A stretch of DNA of 64,000 nt from Okeania sp. SIO2C9 (GCF_010672455.1 NZ_JAAHGO010000004.1:62001-126000); one strand, 5' to 3'; numbered from the stretch's first letter, positions 19,986 through 29,734 are shown. The notes: generated from the sequence alone by a model not told the origin. Numbers and translations: made by a program.

Positions 19986-20581
19986 TGCTTTTCATTCTCC
20001 TAAGTTATCAAGATAATAATTAGTAAATAGTATCTTTAAGTACAAAATAATTGTGCAGAAGCAAGAAGGTAATTTCAGGAGTAGGTGTTGAGAGTTTCAT
20101 AGTAAGCATTCAGCTATTAGCGGTCAGCACTTCAGCATTTCCTACTGAAATTTCATAGATTCAAGCTGGTGTCAGTAGTTAGTAGGAAAAATCAAGAGAA
20201 ATAATTAAATGAAATACTAAAATTTTGCTACATATGCCTCTATCTATTAAAAGCAAGAATTGAGAATATTTTCTATAGCATTATTTTTCACATTTCATAT
20301 TAATTAGTGGTGGGTCTTAATTTCCTACTAGCTAATTAAATACCAGAAATATATGATTTAATGTTGCTCTCAAACTTACTCCCGAAATCTGCGAGTTGTA
20401 CAGAATTCAATTCAGAAATGATGACGGGGGTGACTTCTGAATTTTTTCTTAGTTAAATTTGTTAAATTCTCTTTTTCCCTCTAGCTTTCTTCCTTCTGTC
20501 GAGCATTGATATATTTAGAAAATCAGGTAGATTTTCATCAATCAATACAGTTTCGTAAATTACCCTCTGAATTAAATCAGA
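19986..20581. other. spacer between flavodoxin and hydrolase genes
   Basis: Contains AGCATTCAGCTATTAGCGG-type repeats near 20104-20135 and otherwise AT-rich DNA. The long gap argues that the hydrolase is not simply read from an isiAB transcript here, unless transcription runs through about 600 bp. Confidence 0.45.
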
Positions 20582-21094
20582 CTAAATCTCAAAATCTATT
20601 TTGAGTTGTGCTACCCATTTTTTGATACGTTCTTCTGTAAGTTCAGCTTGATTATCTTCATCAAGAGCTAAACCTATAAATTTACCGTTTTTGACAGCTT
20701 TAGATTCAGTATGCTCATAGCCATCTGTTGACCAATGTCCAACTGTTTTCCCACCCAAACTAGAGATTTTTTCTTCTAAAATACCCATGGCATCTTGAAA
20801 GTTGTCAGCATATCCTATTTGGTCGCCGGTGCCAAAATAGGCTACTGTTTTACCATTAAAATCAATATTGTCTAGCTCATCAAAAAAACCTTCCCAATCA
20901 CTTTGTAGTTCACCAATATTCCAGGTTGGACTAGCAATTATAATGTTTTGATAACCATCAAAATCTTCGGTATTTACCTCATCCATATTATGGATAGTAA
21001 CCACATCGTCTCCACCAAATTCTTCCTGAACCATCTCTGCTGTTGATTCAGTTTTTCCTGTTGTACTACCGACAAAAAGACCAATTTTTGACAT
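20582..21094 (-). CDS. isiB: long-chain flavodoxin
   Basis: The 170-residue product starts MSKIGLFVGSTTGKTESTAEMV, whose STTGKT loop binds the FMN phosphate. SPTWNIGELQSDWEGFF and FGTGDQIGYADNF carry the two isoalloxazine-flanking loops (Trp and Tyr). It replaces ferredoxin as electron carrier from photosystem I under iron limitation. A GAGGT site precedes the ATG. isiA lies 2 kb upstream on the same strand, whereas in most cyanobacteria the two are close. The gap is filled with repeats and a truncated flavodoxin copy. Confidence 0.95.
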   Translation of the reverse strand: MSKIGLFVGSTTGKTESTAEMVQEEFGGDDVVTIHNMDEVNTEDFDGYQNIIIASPTWNIGELQSDWEGFFDELDNIDFNGKTVAYFGTGDQIGYADNFQDAMGILEEKISSLGGKTVGHWSTDGYEHTESKAVKNGKFIGLALDEDNQAELTEERIKKWVAQLKIDFEI

Positions 21095-21175
21095 TTTTTA
21101 CCTCACTTGTAATCATTTATCTTAATGGTAGTTAGATGTTACTAACTTTTAGCAGTTCAAGTTATTGAATTAGAA

Positions 21176-21364
21176 TTAGTCAATATCTAATTCATCACAA
21201 TAACCAGACCAATCACTTTGTAATCGATCCAAATTATTGTTGGCGTTGATTGTTTGATTTTGCCCATTAGTTTCTCCTACTAAATATTTATTCTGGTTTT
21301 TTTGATTACCATTTTTGTTGACTTTTCTGACTTTCCATGAAGCTAGTTTTCGTGAATTTTGCAT
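21176..21364 (-). pseudogene. chimeric small frame ending in a flavodoxin fragment
   Basis: A 62-codon frame whose last part reads LDRLQSDWSGYCDELDID, which matches IGELQSDWEGFFDELDNIDF of the flavodoxin gene 150 bp downstream at both protein and DNA level. The first 43 codons are Asn/Lys-rich with no recognisable motif. It looks like a partial tandem duplication of isiB that decayed; expression is doubtful. Confidence 0.6.
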
Positions 21365-21533
21365 TTGTTTTGATTTCCTATATTTATTTTATTTCTGAAA
21401 TTAAGTTCCTGAAATTAACTTGAGTAATTCATACTTTATATGTAGCTAAATATTATTCAAATTACCATTAATTCTGATTGTTTATTTCTGATAATGATGG
21501 GATGAAATAACTTGACAAAATTTTAATTATTAT

Positions 21534-21651
21534 AGGACTTACGTAGTAGAACGTATTTCCGTCATTGCGACCGATAGGATTTGCGGAACAGTCCGGAACG
21601 GATAGCAATCTCAAACGCTATTTTTTCGTACCTCGTGCGTAACTCCTGTAT
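21534..21651. repeat. element with CTTACG/CGTAAC ends
   Basis: The ends ATAGGACTTACG and GCGTAACTCCTGT flank CGTCATTGCGACCGATAGGA and GTCCGGAACGGA. The same core is at 57193-57313. It belongs to the CTTACGCA-ended family. Confidence 0.7.
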
Positions 21652-21835
21652 TATTGAACAGGTAACAAATAATCAAGGTATAGTCGTTTGCGTGTAAGTT
21701 AGCGACTGAAAATAGCACAAAAAAAATAAATAAATATATAGACCACTTATTCAGAGGTTAGGCAGTAGGCAGTAGGAGAATGGTTTGACCACTGTAGTCT
21801 ATCTCCGCTATAAAGCAATATCTATTAAATTGTTG

Positions 21836-21976
21836 GGCGTTGCTGATTCTGGGTATGATGCAAGCCCCCCAATTTTGGGGGGAATAAAAATCTAAAAGTC
21901 CCCCAATTTTGGGGGATGCGCGGGAGCTTGACCAGAACCAAACAATTGCCCATTCATACTTCAATTCAGCAACGCC
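21836..21976. mobile_element. MITE-like element with GGCGTTGCTGA/AGCAACGCC ends
   Basis: 141 bp with the inverted ends GGCGTTGCTGATT and CAGCAACGCC and an inner CCCCCAATTTTGGGGG palindrome. The flanks carry the same 12 bp ATTAAATTGTTG on both sides, which looks like a target duplication. The second copy is at 28327-28476. Confidence 0.75.
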
Positions 21977-22536
21977 ATTAAATTGTTGAGTATTCAAGCT
22001 GCATATTTTACTATTGGATAAAATAGCGATCACCATTTATCTACAAGTATTTAATCCATCATAGTTCTTTAAAAATATGCAATTTAGATACCTTAGAGCT
22101 TACTGTACTCAGAAAAGATGAGAAAAAATATCAATAAATTGCGAAAAATATTTGTAAGTAAAAGTCTTAATACACAATATGTTCAATCCTCAGTATTGTA
22201 AGTGGAGATTTTACTCAAACTAATGAGAAATATTTCTATTAATATTAACTCACAACCTAAGTGAAGTTGTCAAGCCTAAAAACAAAATTTTTTCCACTTG
22301 ATATCAAGAAAACTCAAAAGCATTTACTTCAGAAGGAAACAAGTAAGCTTGCAAGGAAAAAAAAAGCAGTGTTCATTGCTCAAACAGCGAATATGATGTT
22401 TGCTGATAACTACCGACTGCCGACTACCGACTACTGACTACTGAATATCGACTACTGACTATGAAAACTATAGCGCTACGCAAATATGGCGCAGACATTC
22501 CTCTATATCCCTGTTCCCTGTTTCCTGAAAAACTTT
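21977..22536. other. spacer, no gene seen
   Basis: AT-rich DNA followed by short tandem repeats (CTACCGACTGCCGACTACC type, about 22411-22460). No supported frame. Confidence 0.5.
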
Positions 22537-22712
22537 GATTACCGAATAATTAAGGTAAAAATCCTCTCACTCGCTGTGGAGAAACAGTGGTCGATCTTCG
22601 GAGCTTCTCGTAGAATGGGATGGCGCAGGAAACCTGCACCATATCCATGAGACCAAGAGAAGAAAAAAACTTCCTTTAAGTCAATCAATTCCATTTTCCA
22701 GGAGAGGTAATT
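22537..22712. repeat. TTCGGTAA-family element, inverted
   Basis: TTACCGAATAATTAAGG at the left, then GGTCGATCTTCGGAGCTTC, ATATCCATGAGACCAAGAG and AGGAGAGGTAATTG at the right. Directly adjoins the GGGTTTGCT-ended element. Confidence 0.65.
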
Positions 22713-22714
22713 GT

Positions 22715-23001
22715 TAATTAGGGTTTGCTTGTGGAAAGTCTTTTTGCTGGGGTAGGAGACAGGAGACAACCCACCCCTCGCCCCTCCCCCTCCCTGGAGG
22801 GGAAGACAGGAGAAATGGATTGGGAGCGAGGAGGTAGTCGGAAGAATTAATTCTCCCAAGATTTTTCTGCCCAACTATGAGCCTAAAATACGCTCCATGC
22901 ATGAGCATTTTAGACGTGATACCAGGCACTGCAATTCGACCCCAAAAAGGCACTTGTCTTTATATGTCAATGCTTTTAGATTTAATCAGCAAGGCCTAAT
23001 T
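22715..23001. mobile_element. MITE-like element with TTAGGGTTTGCT ends
   Basis: About 287 bp from TTAATTAGGGTTTGCTT to ATCAGCAAGGCCTAATT. The inner part has CTATGAGCCTAAAATACGCT, the uninterrupted version of the site that is split by another element at 30319-30458. The core here holds a CCCTCCCTGGAGGGG palindrome. Confidence 0.75.
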
Positions 23002-23100
23002 ATTAATTATTAATTATTAATTGTTGAAAGGAGCCAGATCCTCAGGCCAAAGCAAAAAGAATATCCTGATTCCTGACTCCTGACTTCTAGGCGTTAGTTG

Positions 23101-24132
23101 TTAAGACTCAGTAACACCATTCAAAGCATTTTCAACACGCTTAAAGTCAAAACCCATAGCTCGCAGAGCGTGCCACAGATGACCTTGAAGGAAGAAGAAA
23201 GCTAAGAAGAAATGCGCATTAGCTAACCAACAACGAGCAGTATGAGCGCCTAAAGGCAACTCTAAAGTATCAGCAAAATAGGGAGTAATCCCAAGCTTAA
23301 TATCCAGAACAGGGCCATAAAACTCTACAGGATAAGCTAAAGTATTAACGGCACAGAAATAAGCCGCAACAAATCCTGCTAGAGCGATCCCACCTAGAGA
23401 GTAAGAAAGAATTGCTTCGCCAGAGAATATTAAAACCCGTTTTGCCCAAGGAAGGGGTTCTTTGATAATGTGCCAAAGGCCACCTAAAACTAGAAGAAAT
23501 CCCACATAAACGTGACCTCCAACTAAATCTTCTAAGTTATCAACACTGGCAAAATGAGTTTGATACCCATATATTACTAACGGGTCAAGAGTGGGATTAG
23601 TTACTAAATGTACAGTTTGAGTTGCAGCATCATAAAGTCCACCAAAATACATAGCTTTGGCTACTAATAATAGAGCGCCAAATCCTAAAAAAAGTAGGTG
23701 ATGACCTAAGATTATTCCTAGCTGTTTTGGGTCATCCCATTCAAAGTGAAATTTCTTAGCTCCACCTGTTGTATCCTTTAAATCTTCTGGAGCTTTAAAA
23801 GTATGAAAAAGTGCCCCTGCACCTAAGACTGCTGATGAGATTAGATGTACAACACCAATGACAAAATAGGGATAAGTATCTACAACTTCTCCACCGTTAC
23901 CGATGCCTAAACCTAAAGTTGCGAGGTGTGGCAGTAAAATTAAGCCCTGTTCTCCCATAGGTAAATTAGGGGAATATCGAGAAATTTCAAACAGAGTAAA
24001 TGCTCCTGCCCAAAAGGTAATTAGAGCTGCTTGACCTGCGTGAGCAGCTATGAATAAACCAGATAGTTTAGCGAAGCGAGCATTACCAGCCCACCAATCG
24101 TATTTAACCTCTGCTGTATCATAAGTTTGCAT
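23101..24132 (-). CDS. isiA: iron-stress chlorophyll-binding protein IsiA (CP43')
   Basis: The 343-residue product has the six-helix antenna fold of the CP43/Pcb/IsiA family without the large lumenal loop of CP43. Recognisable parts are [25 protein letters not shown] at the N-terminus, [48 protein letters not shown] and [24 protein letters not shown], with His residues that bind chlorophyll. It forms antenna rings round photosystem I under iron limitation. A purine-rich AAGGAAA site precedes the ATG. Some Pcb proteins are nearly the same in fold; flavodoxin downstream supports IsiA. Confidence 0.94.
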   Translation of the reverse strand: MQTYDTAEVKYDWWAGNARFAKLSGLFIAAHAGQAALITFWAGAFTLFEISRYSPNLPMGEQGLILLPHLATLGLGIGNGGEVVDTYPYFVIGVVHLISSAVLGAGALFHTFKAPEDLKDTTGGAKKFHFEWDDPKQLGIILGHHLLFLGFGALLLVAKAMYFGGLYDAATQTVHLVTNPTLDPLVIYGYQTHFASVDNLEDLVGGHVYVGFLLVLGGLWHIIKEPLPWAKRVLIFSGEAILSYSLGGIALAGFVAAYFCAVNTLAYPVEFYGPVLDIKLGITPYFADTLELPLGAHTARCWLANAHFFLAFFFLQGHLWHALRAMGFDFKRVENALNGVTES

Positions 24133-25199
24133 GGTTTTGTTTCCTTGGATTATAGTCCGATAGGCAATTGTTATGGCAACAATTACTACTATTTTTTATA
24201 CAGCAGTTATTGCCTGCTTGTATAAAAATATATTATACATATAAAATAAAAAAAAGTATGATTAATTACTTTTTTAAAAAAAATGATTGAAGAGTCTTTT
24301 TGAAAAAAAAATTAACCTAATTTTGCTCAATAATTTTTATAACTAATAATGCTTAGGCAGTTATGCTTAAGATAGCTATTAATAGATTATTGTCTACTAA
24401 ATATGCAAATTAAACTACTGATAAAGCAGATATTGAACAGTAATAATTATCTATTTTTAACAGATAAAATTGGTTGACAATCTATCAGAAAATCTCACCA
24501 TTTTTGGTAAAACTTTCTCTCATAAAGTCAACAACTATGGCAGTATGAAATCGGAGACTGCCATAGCATAAATTCTAATTTTGTGTCCGCTAAGTCACTA
24601 ATTTGAGCAGATGGCAGTAGTGGAAATGCGATCGCTCATCTCAGTAATGACTCAGCTCTATTCTGTATTGCTGAAATGAGTGGAAGGTTCTAATTGTGAT
24701 ATCATGTTCTTAATCAAAATACATAGCTTTGGCCACTAATTACAGTGGTCATTTTTTTTGCTTCTGGACTAGAGTAAGTTTGAATACTTTTTTCAGATGT
24801 CCAGATTGATAGTTATGGCCTTTTACCTCTTGTTAGAGAGGATATTACATACTTATTGCAACTAATATTCAATAAATTTCTGGATTTGTCAAGAGTTTTT
24901 TGATATTCTTTATCATTAATTTTTTTGGTTTTACCAGAGTGAAATCTTAAGAATGCCTAAAATTCATGGAATAAAACTCTTTGATTTTGCTACTACGAAT
25001 CGTTGATACAAAATTCATCTCAAATAAATCCCCGAAAAGTATTGACAAAGCTTGTCATTAACTTCATAATATGAATTACATTGCTTATGGTGTTCTTCTC
25101 TCTGGTAGGACAATGGAGTCCCTCAGTCATACTGAAAATATTTACAGCTTGACTGGAAAGCAATTAGGGACTCTTTTTATTTGCCATTCTCCACAACTT
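24133..25199. other. isiA upstream region and long spacer
   Basis: About 1 kb of AT-rich DNA upstream of isiA that must hold its promoter; I cannot point to a convincing Fur box. At about 24716-24741 about 26 bp nearly match an internal part of isiA (23650-23676 region, CAAAATACATAGCTTTGG), probably a tiny duplicate scrap. No gene is seen. Confidence 0.5.
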
Positions 25200-25257
25200 A
25201 CAGCAGTTTTCATTTAAATAGACCACAGTAGGGACGTTCCATGGAAGGTCACTACAA
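25200..25257. repeat. palindrome family CAGCGGTTTTCATTT...CCCTAC, decayed copy
   Basis: ACAGCAGTTTTCATTTAAAT, then AGACCACAGTAGGGACG and a mismatched return arm. It matches the insertion at 31324-31401 and the inverted copy at 55078-55141. Confidence 0.65.
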
Positions 25258-25293
25258 GTATTATTGTTTTGGGCGTTGGTGAAAAGAGGTATG

Positions 25294-25440
25294 ACATCAT
25301 GTCCGAAGGCAATCGTTTGTGTAAAAGTTAGCGTGGATATCTACAGGGAATTTAAGTTTTTTTCTTGTCTTAAGCCTTCCGGAGCTGTTGCCTTCCGGAG
25401 CTGTTGCCTGCGCACAGCGCTATAGTCAGCTGTAGCGGAT
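25294..25440. mobile_element. TATCATG-ended MITE type A, truncated
   Basis: An ATCATGTCCGAAGGC end is followed by TCGTTTGTGTAAAAGTTAGC and AAATTTAAGTTTTTTTCTTG. The other end is lost and replaced by CCTTCCGGAGCTGTTG repeats. Confidence 0.6.
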
Positions 25441-25654
25441 ATAGAACCCCCGATCGTATCTTCATAAATATCAAGTTTTTTTAGCTAGGAGACAGGAGAC
25501 AACCCACCCCTAACCCCTCCTGGGAGGGGAAAGACAGGAGACAGGAGGGAAGATGTGGGTTCGTGATCATACAAAAAATTCAATACTTCTTCATATGATT
25601 TTTCCTCACTCATTGATGCGCGAAAAGACTTGACTACCATAATTATATAGCTAT

Positions 25655-25807
25655 CAAATGGGTTCTATAGAATTTTACGGATTCAGAAGACAGTTAGAGT
25701 ACAAGTGTCAGTTAAATGGTTCTGAACTAATTGTAGTTGACATATGGTTTGCCAGTACCAAAACTTGCTCTAAATGCGCAAATGTCAAAGATATGCCATT
25801 GCTATAG
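25655..25807 (+). pseudogene. tnpB fragment with zinc ribbon
   Basis: Read on the plus strand from about 25670, the frame gives EFYGFRRQLEYKCQLNG, then LIVVDIWFASTKTCSKC and VKDMPL before a stop. This is the region between RuvC-II and the zinc ribbon of TnpB proteins (CxxC of the first knuckle kept). Nothing before or after belongs to the gene. It is another trace of IS200/IS605-type elements in the window. Confidence 0.75.
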
Positions 25808-25986
25808 CAGTCGAAGCAAAGGTTAGGACAGATAAAAAGCTTAAAACTCAGATAACGTAATACTTTTCCTTCTTCCTTCTTCCCTCTTCCTTCTTTCTTC
25901 TGCTATAACTGAGAACTTATGATTCCCCGGAGTTATGAAGATACGATCAGGGGTTCTATAGTACGAAATTAAGTACTGAGAAAAAC

Positions 25987-26208
25987 ATGGCGGTGGTAGA
26001 AATTGCCGATAATGGTCAAGGAATGAGCGAAAAAGTGCACTCAAAAATATTCAAGCAGGGACTTACAACTAAAGGGGTGGGCAAAGGAACAGGGTTAGGA
26101 CTGGCGATCACGTGGCAAATTATCGTAGAAAAACATGGCGGAACAATAACCTTTGAGTCAGAATTAGAGAAACGCACAGAATTTATTATTTCTCTTCCTT
26201 TGATTTAA
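25987..26208 (+). pseudogene. C-terminal fragment of a sensor histidine kinase
   Basis: The 73 residues cover only the end of a HATPase_c domain: VVEIADNGQGMSEKVHSKIF (N/G1 box DNGQG), FKQGLTTKGVGKGTGLGLAI (G2 box GTGLGLAI) and GGTITFESELEKRTEFIISLP. The dimerisation helix with the phospho-His, the N box Asn and any sensor domain are absent upstream, where repeats and a tnpB fragment lie. It cannot act as a kinase alone and is taken as a truncated gene. Confidence 0.8.
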
Positions 26209-26213
26209 AATGA

Positions 26214-26378
26214 TATCATGTTTGGTAGCATTGGTATTGTAAGCGCGAAGGTAAGGAAGAAGGAAGAAGGAAGAAGGAAGAAGGAAGAGGGAGGAAGGCT
26301 ATTGAGCAAGAAAAAAACTTAAATTTCCTGTAGATATTCACTCTTGGGTTTACACAAACTATACCAACAGACATGATA
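26214..26378. mobile_element. TATCATG-ended MITE type A with GGAAGAA core
   Basis: The ends are TATCATGTTTGGTAGCATTG and AACAGACATGATA. The core carries a run of AAGGAAG-type repeats (about 26250-26295), then AAAAAAACTTAAATTTCCTG. Flanking triplets are TGA and TAA, so a perfect target duplication is not kept. Confidence 0.7.
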
Positions 26379-26552
26379 TAATTTATTGAATGGAAGAGAA
26401 AAAAGCGATTGCTCACTCTCCTATTTTTTTTAATGTTAAACGATCAAAAAAATTAGTCACTTTTTTTCCTCTTATTTCAATTTGATTCACTTTTATATTA
26501 TAATACTATTATCAAATTAATTCATACTCACTTAACTAAAACTATCTATAAT

Positions 26553-27056
26553 ATGCAACTTAAAACCATTTGGCAATTAGGTAGCAATAATCCAGAAAAC
26601 CCAAATAACCTAGACACTATCGGTCAATGGTGGGCAGCCATAGCTGACAAAGAAATCACCTGGCGACAGCGACTTATTCCTGCTAGTGGTGATCTTACAG
26701 AACTTGATTGGGAACCTCAAAGATTTGATGAAATATTTGAGATAGCTAAACCAGAAATTCGCGGTATCACTCTTTATTGGCAAAAACCAAACTCTACGAC
26801 AGAAAGCAATACAACTGTTCAAAAGCTAGAATTACACCATACTCGTCAGGAATTATATATTTTTCCTAAATCTCAACAACAACTGGTAATTAGAGTCGCA
26901 TTGCCAGAAGTAAAATATCAAAGAATTGAAATTAATAATCCTGAAGTTTTAGTCGAAAAAAATATTCTCTTATTTCAGGATGCAACGCAGTTATTAGAAG
27001 TACAAATTAAACTAACACCAGAACAGTTAAATCAATTGAAGGAAAAACTTAAATAA
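26553..27056 (+). CDS. conserved hypothetical protein, coupled to FAD monooxygenase
   Basis: The 167-residue product has no signal peptide or membrane segment. It begins MQLKTIWQLG and is rich in Gln, Glu and beta-type stretches (ITLYWQK, KLELHHT, LYIFPKSQQQLVIRV), ending in a charged helix. I do not recognise a family. The stop codon is one base before the ATG of the FAD monooxygenase gene, so the two are surely co-transcribed and may work together, for example as a partner or substrate-handling protein; this is inference from spacing. Confidence 0.7.
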   Translation: MQLKTIWQLGSNNPENPNNLDTIGQWWAAIADKEITWRQRLIPASGDLTELDWEPQRFDEIFEIAKPEIRGITLYWQKPNSTTESNTTVQKLELHHTRQELYIFPKSQQQLVIRVALPEVKYQRIEINNPEVLVEKNILLFQDATQLLEVQIKLTPEQLNQLKEKLK

Positions 27057-27057
27057 A

Positions 27058-28275
27058 ATGACTAATAATACTCATGAAATTATCGGTGTACAGCAAACAA
27101 CTTGTTGTATTGTTGGTGGCGGACCAGCAGGAGTTGTATTAGGATTATTGTTAGCACGTCAAGGTATCTCAGTCACTCTCCTGGAATTACATCAAGACTT
27201 TGATCGCGATTTTCGAGGAGATACTATTCATCCTTCCGTAATGGAAATAATGGCACAAATAGGTTTAGCAGACCGTTTGTTAGAGTTACCCCATTCCAAA
27301 GCTCGCACACTCAAGTTAAATTCTACCAATGGTGACATTGCTCTGACTGACTTCAGTCGCTTAAAAACTGCATATCCCTATATTACTATCCTCCCACAAG
27401 CGAAATTTTTAGATTTTATTGCTACTGAGGCGCAACAGTATCCCAATTTTAATTTAATTATGGGTGCAAACGTACAGGAAATTATTGAAGAAGATGGAGT
27501 AGTGCGTGGGGTGCGCTATCGGGGTCATGGAGGTTGGCACGAAGTTCGAGCATTATTAACAGTGGGAGCGGATGGTCGTTTCTCTCGAATGCGTCAGTTA
27601 GCGGGTTTTGAACCGATTAAAACTTCTCCACCAATGGATGTAATGTGGTTTCGTTTGCCACGCAAGTCAGAGGATACTTCTGGTTTATCAGGTCGTGTGA
27701 GTAATGGTAAGATGATAGTTTTGCTAGACCGTTCAGATTTCTGGCAAGTAGCTTATATGATTTCTAAGGGTGCTTTTGCACAACTGCGCACTGCTGGTAT
27801 AGATTTTTTGCGAAAGTCTTTGGTTGAGTTAGTACCAGAATTTAGCGATCGCTCCCATCTACTGGAAGATTGGTCTAATATTGCTTTTCTATCTGTGGAG
27901 TCGAGTCGTCTTCCTAAATGGTATCTACCGGGTTTACTGTTCATCGGCGATGCCGCTCATGTCATGTCTCCTGTAGCTGGGGTTGGTATTAACTATGCTA
28001 TTCAAGATGCAGTTGTAGCAACAAATGTTCTTAGTGAACCGCTAAAACGTGGTAGTTGGCATTTGTGGGATTTGGCAGAGGTGCAGCGCCAACGGGAGTT
28101 TCCCACCAGAGTTATTCAATGGTTTCAGGAGTTAGCTCAAAAACGAATTATTGCTCGTGCGTTGAATCAAAATCAGCAGTTTACTATTCCTGCTTTTTTG
28201 CAGTTGCCTGTGTTGCGGGATATTCCGCCACGGTTGATTGCATTTGGAATTTCACCTGTGCGTTTGAATAGTTGA
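27058..28275 (+). CDS. FAD-dependent monooxygenase (PHBH fold)
   Basis: The 405-residue product has the dinucleotide motif VGGGPAGVVLGLLLARQG (about residues 18-35). The second FAD motif appears as VGADGRFS (about 175) and the ribityl-phosphate motif as FIGDAAHVMSPVAGVGIN (about 299-316). This order defines the aromatic hydroxylase (UbiH/PHBH-like) family, which uses NAD(P)H and O2. The substrate is unknown. It follows a small unknown gene with one base between. A MITE-like element lies 51 bp after the stop. Confidence 0.85.
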   Translation: MTNNTHEIIGVQQTTCCIVGGGPAGVVLGLLLARQGISVTLLELHQDFDRDFRGDTIHPSVMEIMAQIGLADRLLELPHSKARTLKLNSTNGDIALTDFSRLKTAYPYITILPQAKFLDFIATEAQQYPNFNLIMGANVQEIIEEDGVVRGVRYRGHGGWHEVRALLTVGADGRFSRMRQLAGFEPIKTSPPMDVMWFRLPRKSEDTSGLSGRVSNGKMIVLLDRSDFWQVAYMISKGAFAQLRTAGIDFLRKSLVELVPEFSDRSHLLEDWSNIAFLSVESSRLPKWYLPGLLFIGDAAHVMSPVAGVGINYAIQDAVVATNVLSEPLKRGSWHLWDLAEVQRQREFPTRVIQWFQELAQKRIIARALNQNQQFTIPAFLQLPVLRDIPPRLIAFGISPVRLNS

Positions 28276-28326
28276 ATTTAATGATTAGATTGTTTGAGTA
28301 GCAGCTTTTGAACATATTCAAGCAAC

Positions 28327-28476
28327 GGCGTTGCTGATTCTGGGTATGATGCAAGCCCCCCTAATCCCCCAATTTTGGGGGGAATAAAACTCTAAAAGTC
28401 CCCCATTGTTTGGGGATGCGCGGGGGCTTGACCAGAACCAAACAATCGCGCATTCATACTTCAATTAAGCAACGCC
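28327..28476. mobile_element. MITE-like element with GGCGTTGCTGA/AGCAACGCC ends
   Basis: 150 bp, second copy of 21836-21976. Flanks are CAAGCAAC on the left and CAAACAAC on the right, an imperfect 8-bp direct repeat. The inner palindrome has CCCCCTAATCCCCCAATTTT. Confidence 0.75.
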
Positions 28477-28735
28477 CAAACAACTACTAAGATAATGTTA
28501 GCCGATCACCTTTTTATTCATAACTTTTTATTCTCCTAATACCATTTCTCCATGAAATAGCACTTAATATAAAGATAAGAATAATTAGGGTTTGCTGAAT
28601 AAATTTTTTGATCATTTTTCCCTAACCGTCGATTACTTTGTGATTTTCAGGTTCTAATTTTAGAATAGCGTCAATAGTTGACCAGTCAATATATGTCATA
28701 ATAATAAAATTATAGTAACCTTTTAGAGATTATTT
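28477..28735. other. spacer with half element and a peptide remnant
   Basis: A half copy of the GGGTTTGCTGA-ended element starts at about 28588. On the minus strand, 28699-28625 encodes a short peptide MTYIDWSTIDAILKLEPENH that looks like the beginning of a truncated gene, but nothing continues it. Confidence 0.4.
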
Positions 28736-29170
28736 GTGAGTGATTTAACCATTATCGAAATTGTTGAAGCTGATATTATTGATTCTACAATTAAAGTAGG
28801 AAGTGGGTGTGAATGGAGAGGAAAAGGAAAAGAACCTCAGTGGAATAATCCTAAATCAACTAAAGCTTATGATCATATTATTCGCCATCATGGAGCTAAA
28901 TTAAATCCTACTAATTTACAAGGTAGAGCATCCAGTACTAAGAAAGATCAAGGACAGTGGTTAAACGATCAAGATTGGCTACAAGCAGAAAAATTAATGC
29001 CAAAGTATTATGGGTACTATATCATTAAATTTAATCGTCCTATTGGTAGAGTTTATCATGATGATGGAAGGATTAGTGAAAATGTAGTTTATGCGGAAAT
29101 TGGCAGAAATTCAGATGGAACAATTAAGTATGCTTATCCTATTGTTGAGCCTAAAACAAACTATAAATAA
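28736..29170 (+). CDS. putative RNase-like toxin of polymorphic-toxin type
   Basis: The 144-residue product (GTG start) has AYDHIIRHHGAKLNPTNLQGRAS, a GQWLND/DWLQAE segment, PIGRVYHDDGRI and a closing DGTIKYAYP. The layout of a His-containing helix, RA(S/T), then a strand-rich part ending near YP resembles C-terminal RNase toxin domains of polymorphic/CDI toxins (BECR-like folds). I do not see the long delivery part, so this would be a free-standing toxin domain or a leftover tip. A 171-residue protein follows after 9 bp, in the position of an immunity gene. Function is inferred, not shown. Confidence 0.5.
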   Translation: MSDLTIIEIVEADIIDSTIKVGSGCEWRGKGKEPQWNNPKSTKAYDHIIRHHGAKLNPTNLQGRASSTKKDQGQWLNDQDWLQAEKLMPKYYGYYIIKFNRPIGRVYHDDGRISENVVYAEIGRNSDGTIKYAYPIVEPKTNYK

Positions 29171-29179
29171 GAGGTCAAA

Positions 29180-29695
29180 ATGAATAAAATTAAGCAATTT
29201 AAACTAAGATTAGGTGATAAAAATATAGAAAATTTTACTACTCCTCCTGATGATCCTTTAGGGGAGTTATCTGACTTTGAATTAGGGTTAAGGAAGTTTT
29301 GTTATGAGTTTAATCGTCAAGTTATTGTAGAAATTGGGCAAACTAAGTTTAAGGTATTTTTAGATCCTGATATTTGTATCTTATTGGAGGATAGATTCAC
29401 TGAACAAATAGGAGAGTTAGAACATGATCAAATCATGGGTTTAGATTTCGTTGAAAGTTATTGGTGTAGAATAAAGTTTGTTCCTGTTGATAGGCAAATT
29501 AAATGTTATTTAAAAGAGCTTAATTATTATTCTCAGGAATCATTAATTATATTGAATAAACAACAGGTTTTGACTGAATTAAAGCAATTTTTGACTGAAT
29601 TAATGAGTCTAGCAGTTAATCAAGGTTATATTAGTTTACAAGATAGGGATGAGTTTATTAAACCTGCTTTTGTTCAATCAGAAGTACTAAGATAG
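29180..29695 (+). CDS. probable cognate immunity protein
   Basis: The 171-residue acidic product has no signal peptide (MNKIKQFKLRLGDKN). It contains DPLGELSDFELGLRKFC and strand-rich middle parts. It starts 9 bp after the preceding stop with an AAGAGG ribosome-binding site. Size, acidity and tight linkage fit an immunity protein for the preceding putative toxin. I recognise no specific family, and a simple unknown operon partner is the alternative. Confidence 0.45.
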   Translation: MNKIKQFKLRLGDKNIENFTTPPDDPLGELSDFELGLRKFCYEFNRQVIVEIGQTKFKVFLDPDICILLEDRFTEQIGELEHDQIMGLDFVESYWCRIKFVPVDRQIKCYLKELNYYSQESLIILNKQQVLTELKQFLTELMSLAVNQGYISLQDRDEFIKPAFVQSEVLR

Positions 29696-29734
29696 TCTTT
29701 CATTAATTGATAATGGATAATTGATAATGGATAA

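Noticed and set aside
22539-22953. Two minus-strand frames of 111 and 79 codons
   Set aside because: Both are formed by adjoining repeat elements and read through palindromes; sequence is not protein-like.
24133-24250. Fur box upstream of isiA
   Set aside because: Iron control is expected, but I found no stretch close enough to the GATAATGATAATCATTATC-type consensus to name a site.
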